A stretch of 20,704 nucleotides of DNA from Chryseobacterium gleum (lineage in GTDB: Bacteria > Bacteroidota > Bacteroidia > Flavobacteriales_D > Sanyastnellaceae). The position numbers were made by a program, and so were the translations under genes. Location of the stretch: NCBI GenBank assembly GCA_943330925.2, contig CALQJP020000012.1, forward strand, positions 1-20,704, given 5' to 3'. Shown piece after piece: positions 1-7,624 of the stretch. How positions within the stretch are numbered: the first letter of the stretch is position 1; the number at the start of each line of letters is the position of its first letter. The notes beneath the pieces were generated by a model. It was given only the letters and a program-made list of their open reading frames with translations. It had not been told where the DNA came from and did no database searches.

Positions 1-189
1 ATCGTGGGTAATCACCTGGGACCTGCAATACCGGATGACCAAGAAATTATTGATGGAAGAATGGTTCCGATTCGAATGTATATGACCGGTGAGGAAAAGG
101 CAGGCATCGTTGCGTTTCTGCGAACGCTTACCGATTATACCATGATTACAGATCCCAAGTTCAGCGATCCGTTTCAAGTGGTGGAGTAG
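1..189 (+). CDS. C-terminal end of a di-haem cytochrome c peroxidase/MauG-like protein (partial)
   Basis: The reading frame is open from the first base, so the start and any haem-binding CXXCH motifs lie outside the window. The visible end reads LTDY...DPKFSDPF after a helix of the type MTGEEKAGIVAFLRTLTD. This matches the usual ending of periplasmic di-haem peroxidases, where a helix 'L(T/S)xxEKxxLxxFLxxLTD' is followed by 'DPxFSxPF'. Such enzymes reduce peroxide or related substrates in the periplasm using electrons from small cytochromes. A mono-haem cytochrome c with the same ending cannot be excluded. The family call rests on about 60 residues only. Confidence 0.7.
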   Translation: MVGNHLGPAIPDDQEIIDGRMVPIRMYMTGEEKAGIVAFLRTLTDYTMITDPKFSDPFQVVE

Positions 190-196
190 AAGATGT

Positions 197-258
197 GAAA
201 TGGTGAAGTTGTGAAATGGTGAAGTTGTGAAATGGTGAAGTTGTGACCTGGTGAACAG
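197..258. repeat. 16-base tandem repeat between the peroxidase and radical SAM genes
   Basis: Three perfect copies of gaaatggtgaagttgt (197-212, 213-228, 229-244) are followed by a diverged fourth copy. Each 16-mer is itself two related 8-mers (gaaatggt and gaagttgt). On the minus strand the units read TTCACAAC and TTCACCAT, close to units in the other arrays of this window. The array begins eight bases after a stop codon. The rest of the 190-317 gap holds no gene that I can see. A TATCTTTC at 301-308 is one base from the -7 consensus, but no TTG lies at the usual distance. Confidence 0.9.
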
Positions 259-317
259 TAACATCGCTCTTCGCATCCCGTCCGTCGCCTCTTCCATTCG
301 TATCTTTCGCCCGCACC

Positions 318-2495
318 ATGAAGGCTTTACTGCTCATTCCTCCACTTACCCAATTGAATACGCCTTATCCGGCGACTGCATATTTGTGTGGTTTGCTGAA
401 ACAGGAGGGATATGAGTTTCAGCAAGGCGACTTGGGGTTGGATCTGGTGCTGCGAGTGTTCAACCGAGCTGGATTTGAGCAGCTCTTCGACACCATCGAA
501 GCGGGCAACTTTAAGCTCGCGCCAGCGCTTGAGAACATTCTTACGAGACGCAAACACTACGAGGATACTATTGATTCGGTTATTGAGTTTCTTCAAAACG
601 ACCGTTACTCATTTGCTTATCGCATTGCCAATAGTAATTATCTGCCTGAAGGAAATCGATTCAAAACGATTACCGACATTGAATGGTTTTTCGGCAACAT
701 CGGTGTGCAGGACAAGGCGCGCTACAAGTGCACCATGTATCTGGAAGATGTGGCCGACCTCATACAGGCCACTGTTGGTCCGCATTTCGGATTCTCGAAG
801 TATGCAGAGCGCATCGCGCGAACTGCTGTAAGTTTCGATCCGATTGAGCAAGCGCTGGAAGCGGAAAACAACTACTTCGATGTGCTGCTTGTCGATGAAC
901 TTTCGAAATACTTCCAACAGTCCTTACCCGATTTCGTTGGGTTCACGGTTCCCTTTGGTGGCAACCTTTATGGTGCTTTGAAATGCGCACAATGGATCAA
1001 GCAAAATCATCCGAACATACCAATTGCTATTGGAGGTGGATATCCCAACACCGAATTGCGTGATATTTATGATCAGCGAGTATTCAATTACATCGACTAC
1101 ATCACACTCGATGACGGTGAAGGTCCCTTGATGTCATTGCTTCAGAATGTTCGACAACCCGACGCTCAGCAGCACTACATACGCACGTTTACGCGAGAAA
1201 ACGATGCAGTAGTTTTTAAGAATAATCGCATGGGTGGAGATTACAGTCATAAGAAACTGCCGGCGCCCACATACGAAGGTTTGCGTTTGAAGGAGTATTT
1301 GTCTGTTATTGATATGCCCAACCCGATGCATCGATTGTGGAATGACGGTCGATGGAATAAGCTCACGGTTGCGCACGGCTGTTATTGGAAGAAATGCAGC
1401 TTTTGTGATATATCGCTCGATTACATTTCACGCTATGAGCAGACTCCTGCAGTTGCTTTGGTTGACAAGATGGAGCAGTTGATAGCGGAGACAGGAGAGA
1501 CCGGATTTCATTTGGTTGATGAAGCGGCACCGCCACTTGCGCTGCGCGACATGGCGCTTGAAATATTGCGACGCAAGCTGCAGGTAAGTTGGTGGGGTAA
1601 CATTCGTTTCGAAAAAACCTTCACTCCGGATTTGTGCAGTTTGCTTGCATCATCCGGTTGTGTGGCTGTTACCGGTGGTCTTGAAGTGGCTAGTCCGCGA
1701 TTGCTGGAGCTGATGGAGAAGGGTGTGACGATTGATCAGGTTGCTCGTGTTTGCAAGGGATTTCGTGATGCCGGAATATTGGTCCACGCTTATCTCATGT
1801 ATGGTTTTCCAACTCAAACCGAACAGGAAACCATCGATTCGCTCGAAATTGTTCGCATGCTTTTCGAACACGGATTGCTGCACAGCGCGCACTGGCACCA
1901 GTTTGCTATGACATCGCATAGTCCTGTAGGGTTGAATCCGGAGAAGTATGGTGTTGTTCGCGTGGGGCCCGAATTCAAAGGTTTCGCAAACAACGACCTG
2001 TACCACGAAGATCCTGAAGGTGCAGACCACGAAAAGTATGGCGAAGGACTGAAGAAGGCACTTTACAACTACATGCATGGAAACGGAATGAACTTGCCTT
2101 TGCAAAAATTCTTTTCATTCTCCATACCGAAACCCAAAGTACATCCGCTCACCATTGCGAATGCCATTAAAACAAATTTGCCCGATCCCATCGACACTCC
2201 CGGCTACATGGTTATTTGGCAAGGAGAATCGATGAAGGCAATGCAATCTGCCGGAGGGTTTTGTGAGGCGCTCATAGTTCTTAAGCGCGGGCACATCAAA
2301 ATAAAATTGCCCACAGCAGTCTATGATTTTATCCAAGAAAACACATCCAAATTGACGCTCGATAATCAGGGAATGCCACTGTCTATTGTGTTAGGTGAAC
2401 TGGAAAAAATTACGAGCCTTGCCCCTGAGCAAATCATACGCTCCGAGTGGTGGAAGGAACTGCGCGGCGCGCTGTGGGTGTTGAAGTTGGGTTAG
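318..2495 (+). CDS. B12-binding radical SAM protein, function unknown
   Basis: This is a 725-residue protein of the cobalamin-binding-domain radical SAM class. The N-terminus (LLIPPLTQLNTPYPATAYL) is the usual opening of these proteins. A cobalamin-type Rossmann fold spans about 190-310, with GFTVPFGGN, the loop IAIGGGYP (GGG at 239-241) and the late motif LDDGEG. It lacks the DxHxxG motif, so any cobalamin would bind without the lower histidine ligand, as is usual in this class. The radical SAM barrel begins near 350. Its iron-sulfur cysteines are C355, C360 and C363, spaced CX4CX2C instead of CX3CX2C. Later motifs are LVDEAAPP, WWGNIRFEK, GGLEVASPRLL and YLMYGFPTQTE. The C-terminal 160 residues match nothing I recognise. 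The ATG at 318 fits the N-terminal motif. It faces the methionine operon tail to tail across repeat arrays. The substrate cannot be predicted. Confidence 0.88.
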   Translation: MKALLLIPPLTQLNTPYPATAYLCGLLKQEGYEFQQGDLGLDLVLRVFNRAGFEQLFDTIEAGNFKLAPALENILTRRKHYEDTIDSVIEFLQNDRYSFAYRIANSNYLPEGNRFKTITDIEWFFGNIGVQDKARYKCTMYLEDVADLIQATVGPHFGFSKYAERIARTAVSFDPIEQALEAENNYFDVLLVDELSKYFQQSLPDFVGFTVPFGGNLYGALKCAQWIKQNHPNIPIAIGGGYPNTELRDIYDQRVFNYIDYITLDDGEGPLMSLLQNVRQPDAQQHYIRTFTRENDAVVFKNNRMGGDYSHKKLPAPTYEGLRLKEYLSVIDMPNPMHRLWNDGRWNKLTVAHGCYWKKCSFCDISLDYISRYEQTPAVALVDKMEQLIAETGETGFHLVDEAAPPLALRDMALEILRRKLQVSWWGNIRFEKTFTPDLCSLLASSGCVAVTGGLEVASPRLLELMEKGVTIDQVARVCKGFRDAGILVHAYLMYGFPTQTEQETIDSLEIVRMLFEHGLLHSAHWHQFAMTSHSPVGLNPEKYGVVRVGPEFKGFANNDLYHEDPEGADHEKYGEGLKKALYNYMHGNGMNLPLQKFFSFSIPKPKVHPLTIANAIKTNLPDPIDTPGYMVIWQGESMKAMQSAGGFCEALIVLKRGHIKIKLPTAVYDFIQENTSKLTLDNQGMPLSIVLGELEKITSLAPEQIIRSEWWKELRGALWVLKLG

Positions 2496-2500
2496 TGAAT

Positions 2501-2556
2501 GGTGAAAGGGTGAAAGAGTGAAAGGGTGAAAGAGTGAAAGGGTGAGAGAGTGAAGG
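2501..2556. repeat. 8-base tandem repeat array, seven units of (G/A)GTGAAAG
   Basis: The array begins five bases after the stop of the radical SAM gene. Units are ggtgaaag, ggtgaaag, agtgaaag, ggtgaaag, agtgaaag, ggtgagag and agtgaagg, in perfect 8-base register. The alternating first base suggests expansion of a 16-base double unit, as at 197-244. On the minus strand the unit is CTTTCACC. A drift of G to A in the last units suggests an older edge. There are no spacers, so this is not CRISPR. Confidence 0.93.
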
Positions 2557-2578
2557 AGTATTCTTTGCGTCATCTGCG

Positions 2579-2683
2579 CACCTCGCACCTTGCACCTCGC
2601 ACCTCGCACCTCGCACTTCGCACCTCGCACTTCGCACTTCGCACCTCGCACTTTGCACCTCGCGCCTTGCACCTCGCACCTCG
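2579..2683. repeat. 7-base tandem repeat array, fifteen units of CACCTCG
   Basis: Fifteen consecutive heptads occur without a break: mostly CACCTCG, with CACTTCG, CACCTTG, CACTTTG and one CGCCTTG. Substitutions fall almost only at positions 4 and 6 (C to T), with one A to G at position 2. The array stops three bases before the TAA of metF (2687-2689). It therefore occupies the whole 3' side of the intergenic gap and takes the place where a shared terminator would be expected. The unit length is not a multiple of three, so changes in copy number would shift any reading frame through it. ORFs called across it are artefacts. Confidence 0.95.
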
Positions 2684-2686
2684 CCC

Positions 2687-3640
2687 TTAGAATACCGCTT
2701 TCGCAATCGCCTTCGTGCTCTTGGCTTTTCCCATCGTGTAATAGTGCAAAACAGGAACTCCGCTTTGCATGAGTTCTTTCGATTGCTGTATGCACCATTC
2801 AATTCCAATGTTTCGCACTTCTTCTTCTGACTTCGCCTTCTCTACCATTTGCACCAATTCATCTGGCATGTTGATGTGAAAGTGATGAGGTATTACACTC
2901 AGCTGTGCGCGACTTGCCAGCGGTTTCAATCCGGGTATGATGGGTACGTTTATTCCCATCGCTTTGCAGTCTTCTACAAACTTGAAGAACGCTTGATTGT
3001 CGTAAAACATTTGCGTCACAATGTATTCTGCACCTGCATCCACTTTGGCTTTCAAGTAACGCAAGTCTGAGTTCATATTGGGCGCTTCGAAGTGCTTTTC
3101 GGGATAGCCTGCCACACCAATGCAAAAGTTTGTTTGCTGCACGTCTTTCAAATCGGCGTCTATGTAGGTGCCGCTGTTCATGTCGACCACCTGATGCACG
3201 AGATCCACGGCATAGGCGTGACCCTCGGGGTCGGGCTTAAACCGCCCTTCGCTTTTGATGGGGTCGCCACGAAGCACAAGAACGTTGTCGAGCCCAACAA
3301 AGTTGAGGTCGATGAGTGCATCTTCTGTGTCTTGCTTACTGAAGCCACCACAAATGATGTGTGGCACCGTATCGACTTTGTATCGATTGCTGATAGCGGC
3401 ACAAATGCCAACGGTTCCCGGACGTTTGCGAACAACCCTTTTTTCCAAAAGACCATTACCGGCGTCTTTGAAAACATACTCTTCGCGGTGGTAGGTTACA
3501 TCTACAAATGCCGGAGAGAAGTCCATCAATTCATCCATCGTTTCAAACAATGAGTTGATGTTTTGGCCTTTCAGCGGAGGGAGAATTTCGATAGAGAATA
3601 GGGTTGATTTTGCCCTGGAAATATGGTCGATTACTTTCAT
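2687..3640 (-). CDS. metF: 5,10-methylenetetrahydrofolate reductase
   Basis: This 317-residue FAD enzyme reduces 5,10-methylene-THF to 5-methyl-THF, the methyl donor for methionine synthase. It has the full (beta-alpha)8 barrel length expected for bacterial MetF. FSIEILPP near the N-terminus supplies the expected catalytic glutamate (E18). LRGDP supplies the flavin-contacting aspartate (D126). GVAGYPEKH and TQMFYDNQAFFKFVE are further family signatures. The gene is last in the minus-strand methionine operon: its ATG (3640) is nine bases after the stop of the MetH C-terminal gene. Both should therefore be made from the transcript that carries the SAM riboswitch. Its stop codon sits at the edge of the heptad array. 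Confidence 0.97.
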   Translation of the reverse strand: MKVIDHISRAKSTLFSIEILPPLKGQNINSLFETMDELMDFSPAFVDVTYHREEYVFKDAGNGLLEKRVVRKRPGTVGICAAISNRYKVDTVPHIICGGFSKQDTEDALIDLNFVGLDNVLVLRGDPIKSEGRFKPDPEGHAYAVDLVHQVVDMNSGTYIDADLKDVQQTNFCIGVAGYPEKHFEAPNMNSDLRYLKAKVDAGAEYIVTQMFYDNQAFFKFVEDCKAMGINVPIIPGLKPLASRAQLSVIPHHFHINMPDELVQMVEKAKSEEEVRNIGIEWCIQQSKELMQSGVPVLHYYTMGKAKSTKAIAKAVF

Positions 3641-3649
3641 GTTCTTATT

Positions 3650-6334
3650 TTAAATTAAAACGGGACTGAGCCATTTTTCGGCTTCGCTGAGTGTGATTCC
3701 TTTGCGACTAGCATAGTCGGCTACTTGCTCGGATGTGATTTTGTTAATGCCGAAATATTTTGCTTGTGGGTGCGCAAAATAGTAACCGCTTACTGCCGCA
3801 GTAGGATACATAGCCAATGATTCGGTGAGTGAAATGCCTATTGCTTTTTCCACCTGCAATAACTCCCAAATGGTAGTTTTCTCGAGGTGATCGGGACATG
3901 CCGGGTATCCTGGAGCTGGTCGAATGCCTGCGTAGGATTCATTGATGAGCTCTTCGTTGGTGAGCGACTCGCTGGAGGCATAACCCCAAAGTTCCTTGCG
4001 CACCTTTTCGTGCATGTATTCTGCCAGTGCTTCTGCGAGTCGATCGGCAATTGCTTTTACAATAATTGCATTGTAGTCGTCGTGATTAGTTTCATATATT
4101 TTCACTAAGTCATCAACTCCAAAGCCAGCACAAACAGCGAAGCATCCTACATAGTCTTGAACGCCGGAATTTTCGGGTGCTATGAAATCCGCCAAGGCAT
4201 AATTCGGCTGGTCGTTTGCTTTTTTCGTTTGTTGGCGAAGGGTGCGAAATGTTTGCGTATGGTTCACCTGTATGTCGTCGCCCATACTATTCGCCTCAAA
4301 TATTCCCAATACGGCGCGCGCCTGAATAGACTTGTTTTGAATTATTTCCTCCAGTATTTTTTGGGCATCGTCGAATAGCTGGCGCGCTTGTTCTCCAACT
4401 ATTTCGTCATCCAATATCTGTGGGAATCGGCCTGCAAGTTCCCATGATTGGAAGAACGGCATCCAATCGATGTAGGGCACTAGATCACTCAATGCGATAT
4501 CGCCATATACATGAACACCTGGCTGAGCGGGTTTTTGTATGGTGGTGGAATCAAATGTCAATTTCGCACTGTTGTGGCGCGCATCGTTCAAGGACAGCAG
4601 CGAACGGTTTTCATTTTGTGCTGCATAGTTGTCGCGCACTTTTGCGTATTCATTGCGAAGCGATGCCACATATTCCCGCTGTTGATCTTTGCTTAGCAAG
4701 CTGCTTACAACCGTAACTGCGCGACTTGCATCGAGCACATGAACAACGGGGTGGTCGTAGTGCGGTTCGATTTTTACTGCAGTGTGCACGCGCGAAGTTG
4801 TTGCACCACCAATGAGCAAAGGCACAGAAAGTTTCCTGCGTTGCATCTCTTTGGCCACATGAATCATCTCATCGAGCGATGGTGTAATGAGGCCTGAAAG
4901 TCCTATCACATCCACGTTTTCTTTTATGGCTGTTTCGAGAATTTTATCGGCAGATACCATCACACCCAAGTCAATGATTTCATAATTGTTACAAGCAAGC
5001 ACTACGCTCACTATGTTTTTGCCGATGTCGTGTACGTCGCCTTTAACGGTAGCCATGAGCACTTTGCCCGCATTGCTTGAAGCTGTTCCACCTGCTGCGC
5101 GTAATTCATCTTTTTCTACTTGAAGATAAGGCTCGAGATAGGCTACTGCCTTCTTCATGACCCGTGCACTTTTCACTACTTGTGGCAGAAACATTTTTCC
5201 GGAGCCGAACAAGTCACCTACGATACTCATACCTGCCATGAGCGGGCCTTCTATCACGTGCAAGGGCCTTCCATATTTTTGACGAGCTTCTTCGGTGTCT
5301 TCATCGATAAAATCGATGATGCCTTTTATGAGCGCGTGCGAAAGCCTATCTTCCAATGGAGCTTTGCGCCATTCTAAATCTTGCTTTGATTCTTTCTTTG
5401 CCGACTCCTTGTTCTTGTCGGCGTATTCCAGCAAGCGCTCTGTGGAATCTTCGCGGCGATTCAATACCACGTCTTCCACGAGCTCCAGCAATTCTTTTGG
5501 AATTTCATCGTACACCTCGAGTTGGCTTGGATTTACAATACCCATATCCAGACCGTTGCGAATGCCGTGAAACAGGAACACGGAGTGAATTGCTTCACGC
5601 ACACGATTGTTGCCTCGGAAAGAAAAGGAAACGTTGGAAACGCCTCCGCTCACTAAGGCTCCGGGCAGGTTCTTCTTGATCCAATCTGTAGCTTGAAAGA
5701 AATGCACAGCATTGTTGCGGTGCTCTTCCATGCCAGTTCCGACAGGGAAAATGTTGGGGTCGAAGATGATATCGGTCGGCTCAAAGTTTACTTGTTCCAC
5801 CAGCACTCGATAGGCTCGCTGGCAAATTTCTATTCTGCGCTCGAGCGAGTCGGCCTGACCATTTTCATCGAAGGCCATAACTACTACTGCCGCTCCGTAG
5901 CGTTTGATTTTTTTTGCCTTTGCTATAAAATCGGGCTCGCCTTCTTTAAGTGAAATAGAATTTACGACTCCTTTTCCTTGAACGCACTTTAATCCGGCTT
6001 CAATAATCTCCCATTTGCTGGAGTCGATCATAATCGGAATTCGAGCGATATCGGGCTCGCTGGCAATCAGGTTCAAGAATCGAGTCATTGCATGAACGCC
6101 GTCGATCAATCCTTCGTCCATGTTGATGTCGAGGATTTGTGCGCCGCCTTCCACTTGTTCTTTGGCTATTGCAAGTGCTTCATCGAACTGTTCGTTCTTG
6201 ATGAGTTCGAGAAATTTCTTCGACCCGGTCACATTGCAACGCTCACCAACGTTGATGAAATTGGATTCGGATGTAGCTAGTAAAGGCTCCAGTCCTGATA
6301 GTCGAATCTTGTAGTTGTGAGTTGTTGATTTCAT
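3650..6334 (-). CDS. metH: Methionine synthase, C-terminal part (folate, cobalamin and SAM-reactivation domains)
   Basis: This subunit carries the domains of cobalamin-dependent methionine synthase that follow the homocysteine domain. It transfers the methyl group of 5-methyl-THF through methylcobalamin. The order matches full-length MetH: pterin-binding domain from NFINVGERCNVTGSKKF, cobalamin cap and Rossmann domains with GDVHDIGKN (lower-ligand His435) and GLSGLITPS, then the activation domain with RPAPGYPACPDH (Arg805). I chose the ATG at 6334 (894 residues), which begins MKSTTHNYKIRLSGLEPL. It lies 13 bases after the upstream stop and has AGGA seven bases before it. An in-frame ATG at 6391 would overlap the upstream gene by 44 bases and adds a tail unlike MetH. 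The homocysteine domain is encoded by the preceding gene, so the two products probably work as a complex. Confidence 0.96.
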   Translation of the reverse strand: MKSTTHNYKIRLSGLEPLLATSESNFINVGERCNVTGSKKFLELIKNEQFDEALAIAKEQVEGGAQILDINMDEGLIDGVHAMTRFLNLIASEPDIARIPIMIDSSKWEIIEAGLKCVQGKGVVNSISLKEGEPDFIAKAKKIKRYGAAVVVMAFDENGQADSLERRIEICQRAYRVLVEQVNFEPTDIIFDPNIFPVGTGMEEHRNNAVHFFQATDWIKKNLPGALVSGGVSNVSFSFRGNNRVREAIHSVFLFHGIRNGLDMGIVNPSQLEVYDEIPKELLELVEDVVLNRREDSTERLLEYADKNKESAKKESKQDLEWRKAPLEDRLSHALIKGIIDFIDEDTEEARQKYGRPLHVIEGPLMAGMSIVGDLFGSGKMFLPQVVKSARVMKKAVAYLEPYLQVEKDELRAAGGTASSNAGKVLMATVKGDVHDIGKNIVSVVLACNNYEIIDLGVMVSADKILETAIKENVDVIGLSGLITPSLDEMIHVAKEMQRRKLSVPLLIGGATTSRVHTAVKIEPHYDHPVVHVLDASRAVTVVSSLLSKDQQREYVASLRNEYAKVRDNYAAQNENRSLLSLNDARHNSAKLTFDSTTIQKPAQPGVHVYGDIALSDLVPYIDWMPFFQSWELAGRFPQILDDEIVGEQARQLFDDAQKILEEIIQNKSIQARAVLGIFEANSMGDDIQVNHTQTFRTLRQQTKKANDQPNYALADFIAPENSGVQDYVGCFAVCAGFGVDDLVKIYETNHDDYNAIIVKAIADRLAEALAEYMHEKVRKELWGYASSESLTNEELINESYAGIRPAPGYPACPDHLEKTTIWELLQVEKAIGISLTESLAMYPTAAVSGYYFAHPQAKYFGINKITSEQVADYASRKGITLSEAEKWLSPVLI

Positions 6335-6347
6335 AAATCCTGCGGCA

Positions 6348-7349
6348 TCAAGCTTCAATAGTTGTTTTTCGGGGTTGGAATTGGCTCGCAATCACAGATA
6401 TGCTTCTGATGTGATCGGGAGTTGTGCCGCAACATCCGCCGAGAATGTTGACGATACCTTTTTCACAATATGACTTGACAAGCTCGGCCATTTGCTCGGG
6501 CGTTTGATCATAATGCCCCATGGCGTTCGGAAGTCCGGCATTCGGGTATGCACTCACGCAGCAATCGGCGTGCTTGCTCAGCACCTGCACATATTGCTCA
6601 AGTTGTTCGGCGCCAAGCGCACAATTAAAACCAATACTGAATAATGGGGCGTGCGACATGGATATAAAGAATGCCTCGGCTGTTTGTCCGCTCAGTGTGC
6701 GCCCGCTGGCGTCGGTTATGGTTCCGCTTATCATCAGCGGAATCGAAATGCTTCGATTCTCGCATATTTCCATTGCGGCATAAAGAGCTGCTTTCGCATT
6801 GAGTGCGTCGAAAATTGTTTCGATGAGCAGTGCATCCACGCCACCGTCGAGTAGGCCATTTATTTGCTCACTGTAAGCCGACACGAGTTGATCGTAAGTA
6901 ATCGCTCTGTAACCCGGGTCGTTTACGTCGGGTGAAAGAGATGCTGTGCGATTGGTAGGGCCAACTGCACCGGCAACAAATCGTGGCGTAGCAGTTGGAT
7001 TTTCTTTTTGGAAGCGCTCAACGGCCTTTCGTGCGCATGCTGCAGCAGCAAGGTTCAATTCATAAGCAAGGTCTTCCATGTGATAATCGGCCAGCGAGAT
7101 GCGTTGCGCATTGAAGGTGTTGGTTTCAATTATGTCGGCACCCGCCTGCAGGTATTGAAAGTGAATTTCCTCAATGATATCGGGACGCGTGAGGCAAAGA
7201 AGGTCGTTGTTGCCTTTTAAGTCGCTGGGGTGATTGGCAAACCGCTCGCCTCTAAAGTCGGCCTCTTCGAGCTTGTAGCGCTGTATCATGGTGCCCATGG
7301 CGCCATCGAGAATAATGATTTTCTGTTGAGACAGATCGTGTAAAGTCAT
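6348..7349 (-). CDS. metH: Methionine synthase, N-terminal part (homocysteine S-methyltransferase domain)
   Basis: This 333-residue zinc-dependent homocysteine-binding domain is equivalent to the first module of MetH. LDGAMGTMIQRYKL opens the barrel. The three zinc ligands are present: C243 in GFNCALG, and C306-C307 in GGCCGTTPDH. GAVGPTNRTASLSPDVNDP is typical of MetH rather than of BhmT or MmuM. I chose ATG 7349. An in-frame ATG at 7415 would place the start inside the riboswitch aptamer. It ends 13 bases before the second metH gene. Two-gene MetH is known in Bacteroidota, so this looks like a natural arrangement rather than a recent break: both genes have their own starts and all key residues. 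As first gene of the operon, it is the one most directly controlled by the riboswitch. Confidence 0.95.
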   Translation of the reverse strand: MTLHDLSQQKIIILDGAMGTMIQRYKLEEADFRGERFANHPSDLKGNNDLLCLTRPDIIEEIHFQYLQAGADIIETNTFNAQRISLADYHMEDLAYELNLAAAACARKAVERFQKENPTATPRFVAGAVGPTNRTASLSPDVNDPGYRAITYDQLVSAYSEQINGLLDGGVDALLIETIFDALNAKAALYAAMEICENRSISIPLMISGTITDASGRTLSGQTAEAFFISMSHAPLFSIGFNCALGAEQLEQYVQVLSKHADCCVSAYPNAGLPNAMGHYDQTPEQMAELVKSYCEKGIVNILGGCCGTTPDHIRSISVIASQFQPRKTTIEA

Positions 7350-7387
7350 AGGTATGGTACTTATGCTTTGCCAAGAAGTGTAAGGGA

Positions 7388-7413
7388 GAGGTGCACGAAC
7401 GAAGTGCTGCCTC
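7388..7413 (-). promoter_or_regulatory. Possible switching hairpin downstream of the SAM aptamer
   Basis: Read on the minus strand, GAGG (7413-7410) can pair with CCUC (7391-7388), and GCAC (7407-7404) with GUGC (7396-7393) around a 7-base loop. The first strand is also the 3' side of aptamer helix P1, so this hairpin and P1 exclude each other. That is the logic of a riboswitch expression platform. No U-run follows, so it does not look like an intrinsic terminator. Translational or Rho-dependent control would be needed. This is a by-eye fold of eight base pairs. Confidence 0.4.
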
Positions 7414-7508
7414 ATCTTTCCCTCATGTGAGGGGAGGAGTTGGCACCCAACTCGTATTGGGTTGCCAGGACATCACAGGGCCTTTTCCCTCAGTCCTTCT
7501 TGATAAAG
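7410..7508 (-). ncRNA. SAM-I (S-box) riboswitch in the metH-metH-metF leader
   Basis: All parts of the S-box aptamer are readable on the minus strand. P1 is CUUUAUC (7508-7502) paired with GAUGAGG (7416-7410). P2 begins AAGGACUGAGGG, with a kink-turn, and closes at GAUGUCC. The near-invariant core CUGGCAACC follows. P3 is CCAA...UUGG followed by GGUGCCAA. P4 is CCCUC-ACAU-GAGGG, followed by AAAGAUGAG. These match the SAM-I consensus (Rfam RF00162) in order and spacing. In this family, SAM binding closes P1 and turns the downstream genes off. Those genes, metH and metF, make the precursor of SAM, so the circuit is negative feedback. About 60 bases separate the aptamer from the metH ATG. Confidence 0.97.
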
Positions 7509-7513
7509 CGGTG

Positions 7514-7542
7514 CGAATATACTCGGTATTCGGATTGAACAA
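7514..7542 (-). promoter_or_regulatory. Promoter of the methionine operon (Bacteroidota type)
   Basis: On the minus strand a TTG (7542-7540) is followed after 18 bases by TATATTCG (7521-7514). The Bacteroidota primary sigma consensus is TTG about 18-19 bases before TAnnTTTG, so one base of the -7 element differs. Initiation a few bases downstream would fall at about 7510, right before the first strand of riboswitch P1 (7508). This position and the spacing, the same as at metK, support it. Confidence 0.6.
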
Positions 7543-7624
7543 AATCCTTCTCAAATTAAACCGACTTTTTAGTTGTTCGTCTATCGATTTGCTGTATTTA
7601 TACCACCGCTAAACCATGATTTAA

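Noticed and set aside
2579..2683. Possible CRISPR array
   Set aside because: Units are 7 bases and directly joined, with no spacers, and there are no cas genes in the window.
2391..2808. Long minus-strand reading frames through the arrays giving repetitive peptides such as CEVRGAR
   Set aside because: They are produced by the 7- and 8-base repeats read in frames that happen to lack stops, and they overlap the real ends of the radical SAM and metF genes.
6335..6391. Split metH as a sequencing frameshift
   Set aside because: The second gene has a sensible start 13 bases after the first stop, all functional residues are present in both, and two-gene MetH is known in Bacteroidota.
7350..7415. 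Longer metH N-terminal start at 7415
   Set aside because: It would begin inside the 3' end of the riboswitch aptamer, and the added residues do not resemble MetH.
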